Below are positions 49,401-60,783 of a stretch of DNA of 64,000 nucleotides, one piece after another (position 1 is the stretch's first letter; every line of letters starts with the position of its first letter). Source of the stretch: Mimachlamys varia (lineage: Eukaryota > Mollusca > Bivalvia > Pectinida > Pectinidae); contig OX392545.1 in the NCBI GenBank assembly GCA_947623455.1, forward strand, positions 26,363,001 through 26,427,000, given 5' to 3'. The notes under the pieces were generated by a model, which saw only the letters and a program-made list of their open reading frames with translations, had not been told where the DNA came from and did no database searches. The translations under genes were made by a program, and so were the position numbers.

Positions 49401-52400
49401 CAGTATCATAAAATCAGGGATTCAGTCGTATTGTGACACTGTATACTCCAGAAGTGGAATTAATGGGATGTGGATTTTGAAAAACTCGAAAGATTTTCTA
49501 TCAAAACATTTGATTTTTCCACCCTGTACACTACCATACCTCATACAAAATTGAAGGAACGTCTCCGATCTCTTGTTATGAAAGCTTTCTTTTCCAAGAA
49601 AGGCGGACGACGATACAAATATATGGTAGTTAGCTATCATGGAGCGTACTTTGTCAAAAACACGACAAAAGCTAAGAGGAAATATACTGAAGAAGATGTA
49701 GTAAGGATGATTGAATTCCTTATCGACAACATTTTTGTTGAGTTCGAAGGAAAGATTTTCCAGCAGACTGTTGGCATTCCCATGGGAACAAACTGTGCCC
49801 CACTCTTAGCTGACTTGTTTTTGTTTTCATACGAGGCTGAATTTGTGGAGGAGGTAACAAAAACCTTGCCAAATCTTTTAATTTCACTTTCAGATACATC
49901 GCCGATGTGTTGTCTATAAACAACAAGAAGTTTGCTGACCACGTCGATCGAATGTACCCTTCTGAACTTAAAATAAGTTCTAAAAACGAGAACAGAGAAT
50001 CATTGTTAATCTCAACAAGTAAACACACTAATGATTTTACTTAAAACGTCCATCTTCATATCACTTAAAGATACAGAATATTTCTCAAAGAGACAAAGAT
50101 GGCGACCATAAAACTTGCCAATAGTTCTGATCAACCTGCATCTATCGAATCCTTGTGTTGTGAGTTTGTTTGTTAGCAGTGGACATCGATATAGAACATC
50201 ACGATACCTAGAGCAAGCCCTAGACTATCGAATCAACTGCAACATGTAAACACCATAGGTTGGAGAAGCAGGGTTGTTACATTTAAGACATGGAAAGATC
50301 CCGATCGGAAAATTGAAATCATCACTTTATCGTATAACTTAGTAGTAGGCTTTCCATGTCGGTCGAAGTTTAAGTAGAGATCGAGGTAAGGAGCTGATGA
50401 AGATGAGTCTGTTGTGTCCTTTAATTCAAGTTCAGAAAGGTATATACGAGCGACGTGGTCCACAAATCAGTACACTGTTATTATGCCGATTGGAAAAATA
50501 AGTATTCAACTCTCAAACTTACTTCAACAGTGAAACCAGCGTTCCGCATCTTTGTTCGGAACCGCTTGGTGTTTGATTGGAGCTTTATAACGAGGTCCTG
50601 GTTAGCTATCATCAGGTCTAGTGCCTAAACGAAATACGAGAGTAACAACATAGAACTAGTAACATCAGATATAGTGTTAATGTGTTATAACTGTGTCACG
50701 CTTGTAACGAATATATTATGAACTATATACTTTATTATGTAGGCAGCGATTAGATTAAAATACGCGTTTATCTATGAAATAATCGCATCCATACCAAGAG
50801 TTATAAACTAACATTTGAAAATTTCGATTTCCACCTTTTGGCCCCTAGCATCACTGACGAGTCCTTCAGGACGAAACAGCTGTATGGTGCAATACAATTT
50901 CTTTTTTCGGCATTATCTATCACGAAATTTACAAGGTGCATGATGTGCGTATGAAAGATAACACAACACACACATATGCTGCACCTTGTGTATGTTACGT
51001 CATCTATTAAGTTGAGGAAAGTGAAAAGTAACAATAATTTGGATTAGTTGTTTATGACGATCACCTTCCGTCCGTTATGCTCAAACAATACCATCCAGAA
51101 ACAGTTTTAACTGTCATCTAAGCTCATTGTATGTAATGACAGCCTATTGAGGCAAAGGGTAGCACTCATTATTGGCCAAAAGGTTGGAATCGATATTTTC
51201 GATATTAATAGACAGAAAGGTTAGTACGTTAAACCTTTTTAATTAATGAATAAAGAAAAACAAAATAGTACTTACCTTGTTAGCACACGCCACAACTACA
51301 GGTGCTAATGCATTAGAGTATACATAAGGCTTCGACCTCTGACGAAGCAGACTGATCAGTTGCTGTGGCCCCGTTGTGTATCCACCTTATATACACAAAG
51401 CAAGATGATATGATTAATATATAAGAATAACAAGAAAATGTTAATTTTAGGTAGTAATGCAGGCAATATTTTAGTGTAATCAGATGTTAAAAATTAAGAA
51501 GTTGGTTTTATGAAAATATGTCATACCTGTCGTATTTAGTGTAGTAAATGCATTTTTGGCGAATTCTTATGTAAACTTTCCACGGTTGTGCATTTGGAAC
51601 ATTTTGTTTATAGTGAGGTATCGTTCGTCCCATTTACAAGAATAGCACTACAGGTAAAACCAACTTTGAAAATTAAGAAAGATCCGCGGACACCACTTCT
51701 CAGATAACAGGGAGAACATTCCACCTGGGTACATTTGTATCACAATGTAGCATGTACAACTTTGGACCGAGGAGAACCTACACAAAATGGAAGTTGAATA
51801 AAGATATTTCTTGCAGTACTTCTAAAAAATACAGTAATGGCAATTCTGAACTGTCGCTTTTCATTTATCGGGTAGCCTGAACACGATAACAAAACAATTG
51901 CTGGTAAACGGAAGAAAAGCCGATGAACCATGAACAAAGGATGGTTGAGGAGCGCACATTCTGAAGCTAGTCTGCTGACAAACGATATCTTTTAAAATGC
52001 TCTTAGCTTATTTAGCCTACCGTATGAAAGACTGGCAAGTAATGTATGTGTCAGAATGCGAATATGTCATTAGAATAAGTTGTATTTGAAATTAAGATAT
52101 TTAAATTTTTTGTGTTAGTTTTGCTATTGAACCAATAATTTTAATCTTATCGGAAATATATTGCAGGGCATCCATCATATCCGCCATCGCACCTTATCAA
52201 ATTTACTGACCCTCTATGACTCTATAGAGTGTCAGTAAGTGATTATATAACGAATTTATCGCATCGAGGGTCCTTTCTACATACACTTAATAGAAACAAC
52301 ACTTGCATCATCAGTAATGTCGTTCATTGTATATAACAAAACAACTAAAATACTAAACATAAACTCTATATTTGCTTTTTGTTTGTTTTTCTTCATATGT

Positions 52401-55400
52401 TAATTGTAATGGTTACAATAAAGATAGTACAGGTGAACCGAAATTAACTTTACGATTCCAGAGGCCATTTTCAAAGGTACAAGCTAATTGATTTCCGAAA
52501 CGGTGGAAATTGCCGCAGCCATTTAATCAGACTGGCGCTCTATTTACCCTATTGCGTCCTCTAACGTAACAATGTGACTCTCTGTAGACAAATAGAGGGT
52601 CACCACGTGACGTCTCTCGGCCAATGATATCAGGACATTTTAGTCCGAGGTGCGATAGGGTAGTTAGATTACTCACCAGCAGCTCCTCCTAAGGCCTTTC
52701 CCAGGGTAGAGTTGATGATATCTGGACAACCGTCAATTCCGAAATATTCCTCTGTTCCCCTGAACAAAGATATGACCGTTAAGTTTAATTTAGATCTTTA
52801 ATTCGAGGTCTGAAGGACAAACATCAGGGTCACTGTTACTTTAAATATAAGTAACGACTGACCAACAGTTTCCATGCGATAAGTTGAGTTATCTTAGATT
52901 ATGATTTTGTTAACGCTTCGGTATTCTATTATTTATTAGACAATTTATATGCAATTGTTGCTTATCTGCAAAAAAATAAAACAAAATGTCTGACTTAAGT
53001 AAATCTTTTTGTTGTATCATTAGAACGAAAGAGAATGAAAGAAAGAATTATTTGAAGTTTGAGAAAGGAAATGCGTAAAAAAGGAGAATGAAGTGAAAGA
53101 GAAATCCTTGCTGAGGTAACATGATGTCAGAGGGATAACCCAAGGGCACCCAACCCTGGCATCGCTAAAAAAGGGGGGAATCAAAATATCATTTTGACCT
53201 TAAAATTCTTTATGTATAAAGAGGATATGAGAGCATGATTGTGAACAGTACGATTCTTTTATTAGCGAAATGTATTTAATGTGGTGTGGACGCTTATGGA
53301 AAATGCAGCAATTGATTATTAGTATCTGTGTTTTCCTTAGAAATAAATTATGTTATCATAGAAATATCGTTTGGGTTGGGCTGAAATGCTTACCTTCCTG
53401 TGGGTCCAAATAAGCCGGTGCTGTGATTTTCGTCAACAAACACCACAGCATCATATTTGTTTGCCAGTTCACAGATTTCCCTGAAGAACAAAACATTAAC
53501 AGAATATTATATAGCACTTTATATGCCTCTCTCCTAGAGGTAAAATGCAATAATCTGGGGTAATTATCCATAAAAAAAATGCATGTAATGTATTCCGCAA
53601 ATACGAAAATAACATTTAAGTTATTCTTTACAAAATCTTCTTGCTCTTTTGTAAGATCAAATTTATGATAAAGTAATATTCAAATGTTACTACTGATCCT
53701 GTTTCGCTGATTTTTTTATCTGTATCAGAATTTTCCGTTTTATACAAAACATCCATATATTTTAGCGTTCTCAAGTACTGTTCAATATGGTAATACATAA
53801 ATTCGTAACAGAACAGATAACAAAAACCTAAATACTGAGGTTACGGTGTAAAAAGACACAATCTGGTACCGATAATTCATAAGTAAACTGCATACTTTGC
53901 CAACCGCAAAAGTTCAAAATTTAATTAGTTTCTTTTCATCGATAACAATAATACGTCCATTTAAATGATGTACTCTATCTGATTTACGAAAGTTATTTGT
54001 GATTCTAGGCATAACGATCAAGCAGTTGATCAGTAAAATACTATCACATTCTGCTAGTGGATTTTTTAGTCCCCGAGGTTTGCTGGAGCCTCCAAAGCCA
54101 CAGTTAATCTCATTTGAGTAGTGTCACGGTACATAATATACACATTTTCGTAGTACACGATTTCAAATTATACAGAACTAATTTAATTTTACTTCTAAAT
54201 TCAAAAATTAAAAGGGTTTTACGCACCTGACCCTTCTGCTTCTACATTAGTTTAGAATTTTTTGATTCCTACCTTTTGGCCCCTAGCATCACTGAGGAGT
54301 CCTAGGAGGACGCAACAGCTATATGATGCAGTTTAAATCATTTTTTCGGCATACTGTATCTATAACTAAATTTTAGAGGTGCAGCATATGTGTGTGCTAC
54401 GTCATCTTTCATACGGCCATTTAAAGAAAAATGGATAGTGACAGGACAACAAGAACAGCTGACCTTCTACACATTATTGGAGCAATAAACAAACCAATGT
54501 CAACATAGTATTGATGAATTTCATCTATAAATATCTTAAAGGAAAAGCAAAAAAGACGATATATATGCAAAGAAAGCTGATGGAAATACCCTTCAATAGC
54601 ATCTTACTTACGATAAGGGCGCGACATCTCCATCCATACTGAACACACCGTCCGTCACCACCAGCTTAATCCGGCAGTGTCTGGCATTTCGGAGCTGTGC
54701 TTCCAAATCTGATATAGTGAATACATTTTTGTATTATCATACACTGTAGTGACCCAAGTACGAGTTAATTAATCAAGATTTAAAAACCTCAAATGATCAT
54801 TCCTTTTGGTTCATATAGAGGTAACACAACGAGTGGTTGTTGGATATGGAATGTATTTCACTCGAGTTCTATGTTTGAAAAGTTACAAAAGACACGAATT
54901 TTTATCTTTTGAAAATTATTGAACGAGAGTGAAATGAATACCATAACCATCAGCCAAGAGTCGTGTGATCTGTTTCTACCGAAAGTTTAATTGAGAACTT
55001 CTGAAAAGTGACTTGTTATGTGTTTGTGGACAAGACTGGCATAGTCACATGAACCAGATGTAAAACATTTCTATCAAAAAATGACTTTATTCATAATATT
55101 ATTTTTAATGTTATTCGTTCGCCAATTACTTCAGTACAAAAAGAAAGTAAATGTTACAGTACTTCATTATCATAAATATAAATGAACCGCGGACTATATG
55201 GGCAGGAAATTATCGTGTAGTATATTCCCGCCAGATGATGACGTCGTAAACAATAAGCACGTGCAATTGAACCACGGGATAATAAAATAGTTCTGGTTTA
55301 CAATGTAAGTAGAAATAACTGCTAAAAAACTAGCATAAAAAAAAACATTTAAGTTTTCAGAAAAAAATATTGCATCTAATTAGATAGCACAGGTACAATG

Positions 55401-58400
55401 ACACTTTAAAACTCTCGATTGTTCTCCAAATGTTAGTAAAGAATACATGTAGCCTGATACAATGCAAGCATAGCGATCCGTTATTATACCTACCTTTCAT
55501 GTCGCGGTGTTTGTATAATAGTTTATGTGCGTTAGACAGACGAATTCCGTTAAAGATTGAAACATGGCTCAATTCGTCTGATATCACAGCGTCCTCAGGA
55601 CCAAACAATGCCTCGAAGATCCCCGCGTTTGCGTCGTAACCATTGGCGTATAAAATGGCGTCTTCACGCCCGTGAAAACGGGCAATTTTCTGTTCTAACT
55701 CTACGTGTAGGTCCTATTGAATTGAAAAAATAATTTATGATTTCTATGTTAAATATTATCATATCATAATCATTATTAATCAGAACTTAACGGCCTATCA
55801 ACATCAGACAGGTGATTTTCGGCCAACAAGAGCAAAATGTAAAACAAAATGAAAGCTTAAGACAGCATCGATTTGAACAAGAGCTGTAGCTCGCCTATGC
55901 ATATTGCATTCAGTATAGTGACACAGTCTAATGTCGGGGATTGTATTGCATATGGTTCCTACACACTAATGTGGCTTTTCCTTACGCATTGATTGTTAAC
56001 AATTTGGATACGACTGATCAATCTCGTCAAAACGCCTCTCTCTGAAGCTTGGTTGTCATCCGCTGACTTATGCTTTAATAGTATGTTGTTTGTTATCTTT
56101 GTAATGATTTTTATTAAATTAACGCGGTATTTGATGAATATGTTAATACAGCAGTTTGAAATCAGCAAAATGATTTTCAAAATCAACAAGTGGGGAAAAA
56201 AATCCACTATTATGTGAAAGTAATAGTGTTGCTTGCCTGGTACCTGAACACAACCGATTTCGAGGTAATATTATATACTACTATTAAGATAAGGATATTC
56301 TTCAATTATTTTGCTAGGAGCTGTGTAGAACATATATATTCACAATACACTAACATTAATAACCTCAGCTTCTGCAAAAAATGTGCATGGGGCAGTTGGC
56401 ATCCAACAGTAGCATATTTCGCTTTGTTTTTTTATATATTAACATTTGCGCCTAGCGGGCTTCATTCAATATGGATAAACCAGCTTACCTTTCATAGCAC
56501 TATGAAAGTTAAAAAATGACTTTCAATCCTTATGTAGTTCTTATTAAATATACACGTATGTAGATTATGTTTTGAAGTATGTATAACATTATGGTTTATT
56601 TTGACGTTCAACACACTTATCGAGAAAATCAGAAGTATCCCTTTTTTTTAAATAAACGTCGATTTTTTTTTTCAAAACATTCGTCTTCCGAAAACCTTTG
56701 TTTATACTTACAGTGGTACCGCAGATATACCGCGCAGAGCTGACACCTGACCCTGTGGTTTGTAAGGCTCTTGTGCCAGCTTTTATGACCTGTGGGTGAC
56801 TCTGTTAATAATATTAAACGCACACAATTATTCCAAAATGTAGTCATAAAATGTTTTTTATGACGCTTTTTAGATGTCAAAATCAATATCTACTTATATG
56901 ATTAATCTTTCGTCCAACAGAATAACGACCATAAATAAAATTATAATATTTTTTTGACATTCACTGAGAATTTATGTCAACGTAATTTGAAATGTCTTGT
57001 AACTTCTATCAGGGTATAAATACACAAAAGTGCATTGTTTCTACGAAGTTAATATTCTCTTGACACAAAACTGTTTTTGATGCAAAAACGTACAGAGCAA
57101 AAGAGGAGATAATTGGTACTGAATTGAAATCATAGACACTACAGACTGTTCCACATAAGTTGTTTACCGCGATCGTATTTTGACATTAAAGGGACTAAAT
57201 AGATGATAAAATTCATGGTTAAAAAAATCGTATTTAACGCAACCTTTCCTGAAAATAAATCATAAAACTTACACTTTCAGACAATACCACAAATTCAAAT
57301 TTTCGGAAAAACGCTGCTAATAATTACTCTTAAGTATCGTCAAAGAATTATTCGACTCGTTGTAATTCATATATTACCTTTCGTTAACACGCCCTTGTCC
57401 CATCCTACCCAAGCGCATGATTCAAGCACATGGCGGACAGTATATATACGTACCAGTACACAAAAGGCCGAAAACGAAATTATGGCCAATGACAGTAAGT
57501 TTTACTATGGAATCCTGTTGATTTCAAGAATTATGATGGTAGTGGGGTGGTGGACCTACCATTTATGCAAAATGCGAAATTTCATCCCCGAAGGCATCCT
57601 CGATATTCAAGGGTTACAATCACCTACCCTCTCCAACCCCATACATATGCCATACTGAAGGCACGCTTGAGGAAAAATACCTTACCAATCACTAAGCTGA
57701 TGCAGTTTAATTCATTTTTTCGGCATACTGTATCTATAACTAAATTTAAGAGGTGCAGCATATGTGTGTGTTACGTCATCTTTATGATAGGGGGTGGCAG
57801 ACTCTACTGGTGGATTTTTTAGTCCCCGAGGTTTGCTGGAGCCTACATAGCCACAGTTAATCTCATTTGAGTAGTGGCACGGTACATGATATACACATTT
57901 TCGTAGTACACGATTTGAAATTATACAGAACTAGTTTAATTTTACTTTTAAATTAATAAATTAAAGGGGTTTTACGCACCTGACCCTTCTGCTTCTACAT
58001 CAGTTTAGAAATTTTGGATTCCTACCTTTTGGCCTCAGCATCACTGAAGAGTCCTAGGAGGACGAAACAGCTGTATGATGCAGTTTAATTCATTTATTCG
58101 GCATACTGTATCTATAACTAAATTTAAGAGGTGCATCATATGTGTGTGTTACGTGATCTTTATGATAGGGGTGGAAGACTCTGCTGGTGGATTTTTTAGT
58201 CCCCGAGGTTTGCTGGAGCCTACATAGCCACAGTTAATCTCATTTGAGTAGTGGCACGGTACATGATATACACATTTTCGTAGAACACGATTTGAAATTA
58301 TACAAAACTAGTTTAATTTTACTCTTAAATTAATAAATTAAAGGGGTTTTACGCACCTGACCCTTCTGCTTCTACATAAGTTTAGAAATTTTGGATTCCT

Positions 58401-60783
58401 ACCTTTTGGCCTCAGCATCACTGAAGAGTCCTAGGAGGACGAAACAGCTGTATGATGCAGTTTAATTCATTTTTTCGGCATACTGTATCTATAACTAAAT
58501 TTAAGAGGTGCAGCATATGTGTGTGTTACGTGATCTTCAAAGCTAGTCATTTTTACCGTTTTGTGACCACGAGATTCTTTTGATGTACATTAACAAAGTG
58601 ATGCACACGGACCCTTTCAGTTTTGCCATGACGTATACCAGGGGTGTAAAGAGCGTAGGTTAGCGTAACTCCCCTGATATCGAGGATGCCCCCGAAATAA
58701 AGTAAACAGGATTTGCTCCGTGGTTCACAACAAATAGGGATTTAAAGGAAAACTGACGGACGGACGCCAAGGCTCAGGTGAGTTAAAAACAAATTATACG
58801 TTTGCATTAACTTACAGACAACCCCAGGTAATTGTTTGCGCAGAAGTTGAGTATATCTGACTTCTGACCCTCGACCTTGAGTGATTGGGCTTGTCTAGAT
58901 ATGATGACCCTCTCAGATTTCCACGTTCCAGCCTTTTGAATATCATCCAGTTCCTTGTTCAGAATTTTCCGGGCTTTCTGCCAAGCTACAGTCCCAGTGG
59001 CGTGGACACATCGGTTATCATTAAGAGCTGTTGATAGAAAATATGTTATCATTTATCTCATACGAGTAGTGGCACGGTTCATAATATACACACTTTGGCA
59101 GTACACGATTGGAAATTATACAATACTAAAAAATAGAGAATACCGAAGCGGCCACAAAACCATAATTCGAACTCACAATCGATTACACTAGGGGCAAAGT
59201 ACGAAAAAAAGAAAGATCTACATGGATACCCTTGCAAAAGTTCAAGAGAAAAAGACCAGGTGTTCCAGAAGAGTAAGTGTCTTCTGCTTCATCGACGACA
59301 CCCGCCATATAAATCTTGGTCAAATCCAAGTAAACATAAAGTCCCCGAAATGAGAACCGAGTCACGTCAATCAAAACAAATAAGCATACTAATGAGCATA
59401 CTTAAAAAAGGACCATAAAACTTGGCCATAGTTCTGATCAACCTGCATCTCTCGAATCACAAAGGAAATATTAACAAGAAGGTCATTGTAATTGTGCTTC
59501 GAAAGAGTAACTTTTCTGCTTCATCGACGACACCCGCCATAAAAATTATCATTGTCATCAACCTGCATCTCCCGTATCCCTGTGCCGTAAGTTTGTTCGT
59601 CAGCAGCCAACATAATGAAAATCTCGATATATATTTGTATAGAGCAAGTCCTAGAATGAGGAATTAAGTACGACATGTCTACATATAAGCTGGAGTAACA
59701 AAGATGCTACTATTAAGAAAGGGAAAGTTGACGATCGGAAAATCGAAAATGTCATGTTTATCGTATAGCTTAGTAAAAAGCTGTCGTTGTTTGTCATAAC
59801 TAAAGTGGACAAGTAAATAAAAGTTTGTTATGTCATTGATGTCAAGTTCAGAATGGTATTGCGATCAACTAGGTCAGCAAACTAATTGTTATGTACATAC
59901 AACACATCGTAAGTATACCTTCAAATCACATCCAAAGTTTGACAAAGATGTGTATACCTGTCCTGATAAGCTCCTTGACCCAATTAAGCCTAGTATAAAG
60001 GTGACAACATCTCAACTAATAGTGGAGAACAGAATACCAAAGGTCTGCAGGAGAATCTTTCCTCTTAACTTAGCTTAAGATATTGTCAAACAGGAAGCCA
60101 ATAATTATTTCTATATTTTCTTCAGTATATTTCTACTCAACTTTTGTTCTCAATATATGTTCAAAGTTATCTCATTATATTTATATCGTTAATCAAATTT
60201 CTTGGAAAAGAAAGCACTCAAAATGAAAGATCGAAGACGTTCTTACAGTTTGGTATGGAGTATAGTGTTGAGAAATAAAAGGTCTTGAGAGACGAAACTG
60301 TTTTCAAGAGTGGGTGCGCAAAATTAATAAGAAGAAATTCCGACTCTTTTAACATCTACTCACCATTACCCCCTGATTTAATTGTATTAAGACTGGTACA
60401 TAATGTAGTTAGACATTTTGATAAAATCGGGGTAGATCAATTAGCATAGCCAACGATAAAAGTTGCCTGTAAGGGTCCTTGCTTAGTTTTTGTTTAATAC
60501 GTAAGTATCAGCAAGTCAAAATTAGTATATAGTATATAAATTTCACTTACCATTTAAGTTTTACTATTGCTAACGTTTCCTCGTGTCAAGTTCAAGTATC
60601 GTCTCCGGTACATATGCATGCATACAAAATACAAATGGATGTGTCCTTGTGGATCAAAATGAAATCAAAGGAAATCTTATAAATATAGAAATAACTCTGA
60701 AGTTAAACCTTCGTCAAGCTGACTATAAATTGTGAATACTTACCAGTCTTCGGCAGATGCGAACGAAAGCGAAATAGTTTCAT
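46473..60783 (-). CDS. GCAT: Glycine C-acetyltransferase (2-amino-3-ketobutyrate CoA ligase), mitochondrial
   Basis: This PLP enzyme makes glycine and acetyl-CoA from 2-amino-3-oxobutyrate in threonine breakdown. Twelve exons give 424 residues, close to the usual ~420: 60744-60783, 58816-59027, 56712-56801, 55494-55713, 54612-54708, 53394-53480, 52677-52759, 51276-51385, 50523-50624, 49070-49148, 48403-48450 and 46473-46579. All junction phases agree with GT-AG ends. The start [13 protein letters not shown] looks like a mitochondrial presequence. Family blocks follow in order: [70 protein letters not shown] (the Lys binds PLP), [24 protein letters not shown] and [12 protein letters not shown]. 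At the last junction the usual GK after PVVPK is missing. GCAT is recognised from the complete set of blocks. Confidence 0.96.
46746..47807. mobile_element. Mutator-like foldback element with 9-bp target duplication
   Basis: Inverted arms of about 107 bases begin TAGTCCGAAGGGTTCTGACT at both ends and are about 95% alike. The element is flanked by identical CACCTAAGA (46737-46745 and 47808-47816), a 9-bp target duplication as made by Mutator-like elements. A second, diverged inverted repeat lies inside (46900-47020 against 47110-47250). No transposase. It sits in the last GCAT intron. Confidence 0.82.
47817..48402. other. GCAT intron 11 remainder
   Basis: AT-rich intron sequence without recognised repeats. 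Confidence 0.5.
48690..48900 (-). repeat. Repeat A copy in GCAT intron 10
   Basis: Minus-strand TCGATGAAGCAGAAGACGCT, with flanking TTGTACTTTTACAAGGGCC. Confidence 0.82.
49400..49975 (+). pseudogene. Penelope-type reverse transcriptase fragment
   Basis: Recognisable pieces in order are [51 protein letters not shown] and [12 protein letters not shown]. These match the reverse transcriptase domain of Penelope-like retroelements. The first part (about 49400-49510) and the last part (after about 49870) are shifted in frame. The catalytic YIDD appears as YIAD, so the first Asp is lost. It lies antisense in GCAT intron 9 and breaks off at 49975, where the next fragment starts in the opposite direction. 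Confidence 0.85.
49976..50463 (-). pseudogene. Inverted 3' part of a Penelope-type element with repeat A end
   Basis: On the minus strand it begins [18 protein letters not shown], continues [16 protein letters not shown] and later [16 protein letters not shown] with frame changes, then passes into the first part of repeat A (GATGGACGTTTTAAGTAAAA). This links repeat A to the Penelope-type element. Its first codons repeat the last codons of the plus-strand fragment, so the two are halves of one element family joined head on. Confidence 0.82.
50801..51012 (+). mobile_element. Hammerhead-bearing repeat (repeat B), partial
   Basis: Matches the last ~190 bases of the 377-bp unit at 57698-58537, from TTTCGATTTCCACCTTTTGG to ATGTTACGTCATCT, with an extra segment near 50940-50980. 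It lies antisense in GCAT intron 8. Confidence 0.8.
50848..50890 (+). ncRNA. Type I hammerhead ribozyme, intact core
   Basis: Stem I GCATCA (50848-50853) pairs with TGGTGC (50885-50890) through one G-U pair. CTGACGA (50854-50860) is the conserved CUGANGA box. Stem II is GTCC/GGAC with loop TTCA. GAAA is 50873-50876. A short stem III (AC/GU around AGCU) leads to the GTA cleavage triplet ending at 50884. All core positions are kept, so self-cleavage of a plus-strand transcript is predicted. Confidence 0.85.
52885..52945 (+). repeat. End fragment of repeat A
   Basis: GATTATGATTTTGTTAACGC TTCGGTATTCTATTATTT matches the far end of repeat A, in GCAT intron 6. Confidence 0.55.
54048..54420 (+). mobile_element. 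Single full-length repeat B unit
   Basis: Runs from CTGCTAGTGGATTTTTTAGT to GTGTGCTACGTCATCTTT, about 370 bases, matching one unit of the dimer at 57698-58537. It lies antisense in GCAT intron 5. Confidence 0.85.
54286..54329 (+). ncRNA. Hammerhead ribozyme with mutated core
   Basis: Stem I arms GCATCA/TGATGC, CTGAGGA and stem II GTCC/GGAC are kept. The GAAA box reads GCAA and stem III is weakened (CAGCTATA), so activity should be lost. Confidence 0.75.
58038..58081 (+). ncRNA. Type I hammerhead ribozyme, intact
   Basis: GCATCA (58038-58043) pairs perfectly with TGATGC (58076-58081). CTGAAGA 58044-58050, stem II GTCC/GGAC with loop TAGGA, GAAA 58064-58067, short stem III, and cleavage triplet GTA ending at 58075. 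Every core position fits. Confidence 0.9.
58415..58458 (+). ncRNA. Type I hammerhead ribozyme, intact, second copy
   Basis: Identical to the ribozyme at 58038, 377 bases downstream. The predicted cut is between 58452 and 58453. Two cuts would release one unit-length RNA. Confidence 0.9.
58545..58795. repeat. Bivalve-type interspersed repeat end
   Basis: AGCGTAACTCCCCTGATATC and ACTGACGGACGGACGCCAAG GCTCAGGTGAG are like the ends of repeats common in bivalve genomes. It fills the space between the dimer and GCAT exon 2. Confidence 0.6.
59052..59125 (+). repeat. Fragment of repeat B
   Basis: CTCATACGAGTAGTGGCACG GTTCATAATATACACA matches the first part of the repeat B unit and stops where repeat A begins. 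No ribozyme is included. Confidence 0.7.
59126..59870 (-). mobile_element. Penelope-type 3' remnant with repeat A
   Basis: On the minus strand decayed coding pieces ([29 protein letters not shown]) from about 59860 to 59440 pass into repeat A at 59400-59130. A small second piece of the GATGAAGCAGAA block at 59510-59540 shows internal rearrangement. It lies in GCAT intron 1 in the sense direction. Confidence 0.78.
59871..60743. other. GCAT intron 1, 5' part
   Basis: AT-rich intron with no recognised exon or repeat. Confidence 0.5.

Larger units (their letters stand above)
57698..58537 (+). mobile_element. Tandem dimer of hammerhead-bearing repeat B (retrozyme-like)
   Basis: Two complete units, 57698-58075 (378 bases) and 58076-58452 (377 bases), plus 85 bases of a third. 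They differ by only a few substitutions and a one-base length change. The array starts with TGATGCAG, exactly the first base after the predicted ribozyme cut, and each unit boundary is a cut site. No protein frame is seen. Tandem units bounded by type I hammerheads are the defining layout of retrozymes, small non-autonomous retroelements known from plants and animals including bivalves. It lies antisense in GCAT intron 2. Confidence 0.88.

Noticed and set aside
49470..49919. Functional reverse transcriptase gene
   Set aside because: Frame shifts at both ends, YIAD in place of YIDD, truncation and an inverted join to another fragment.
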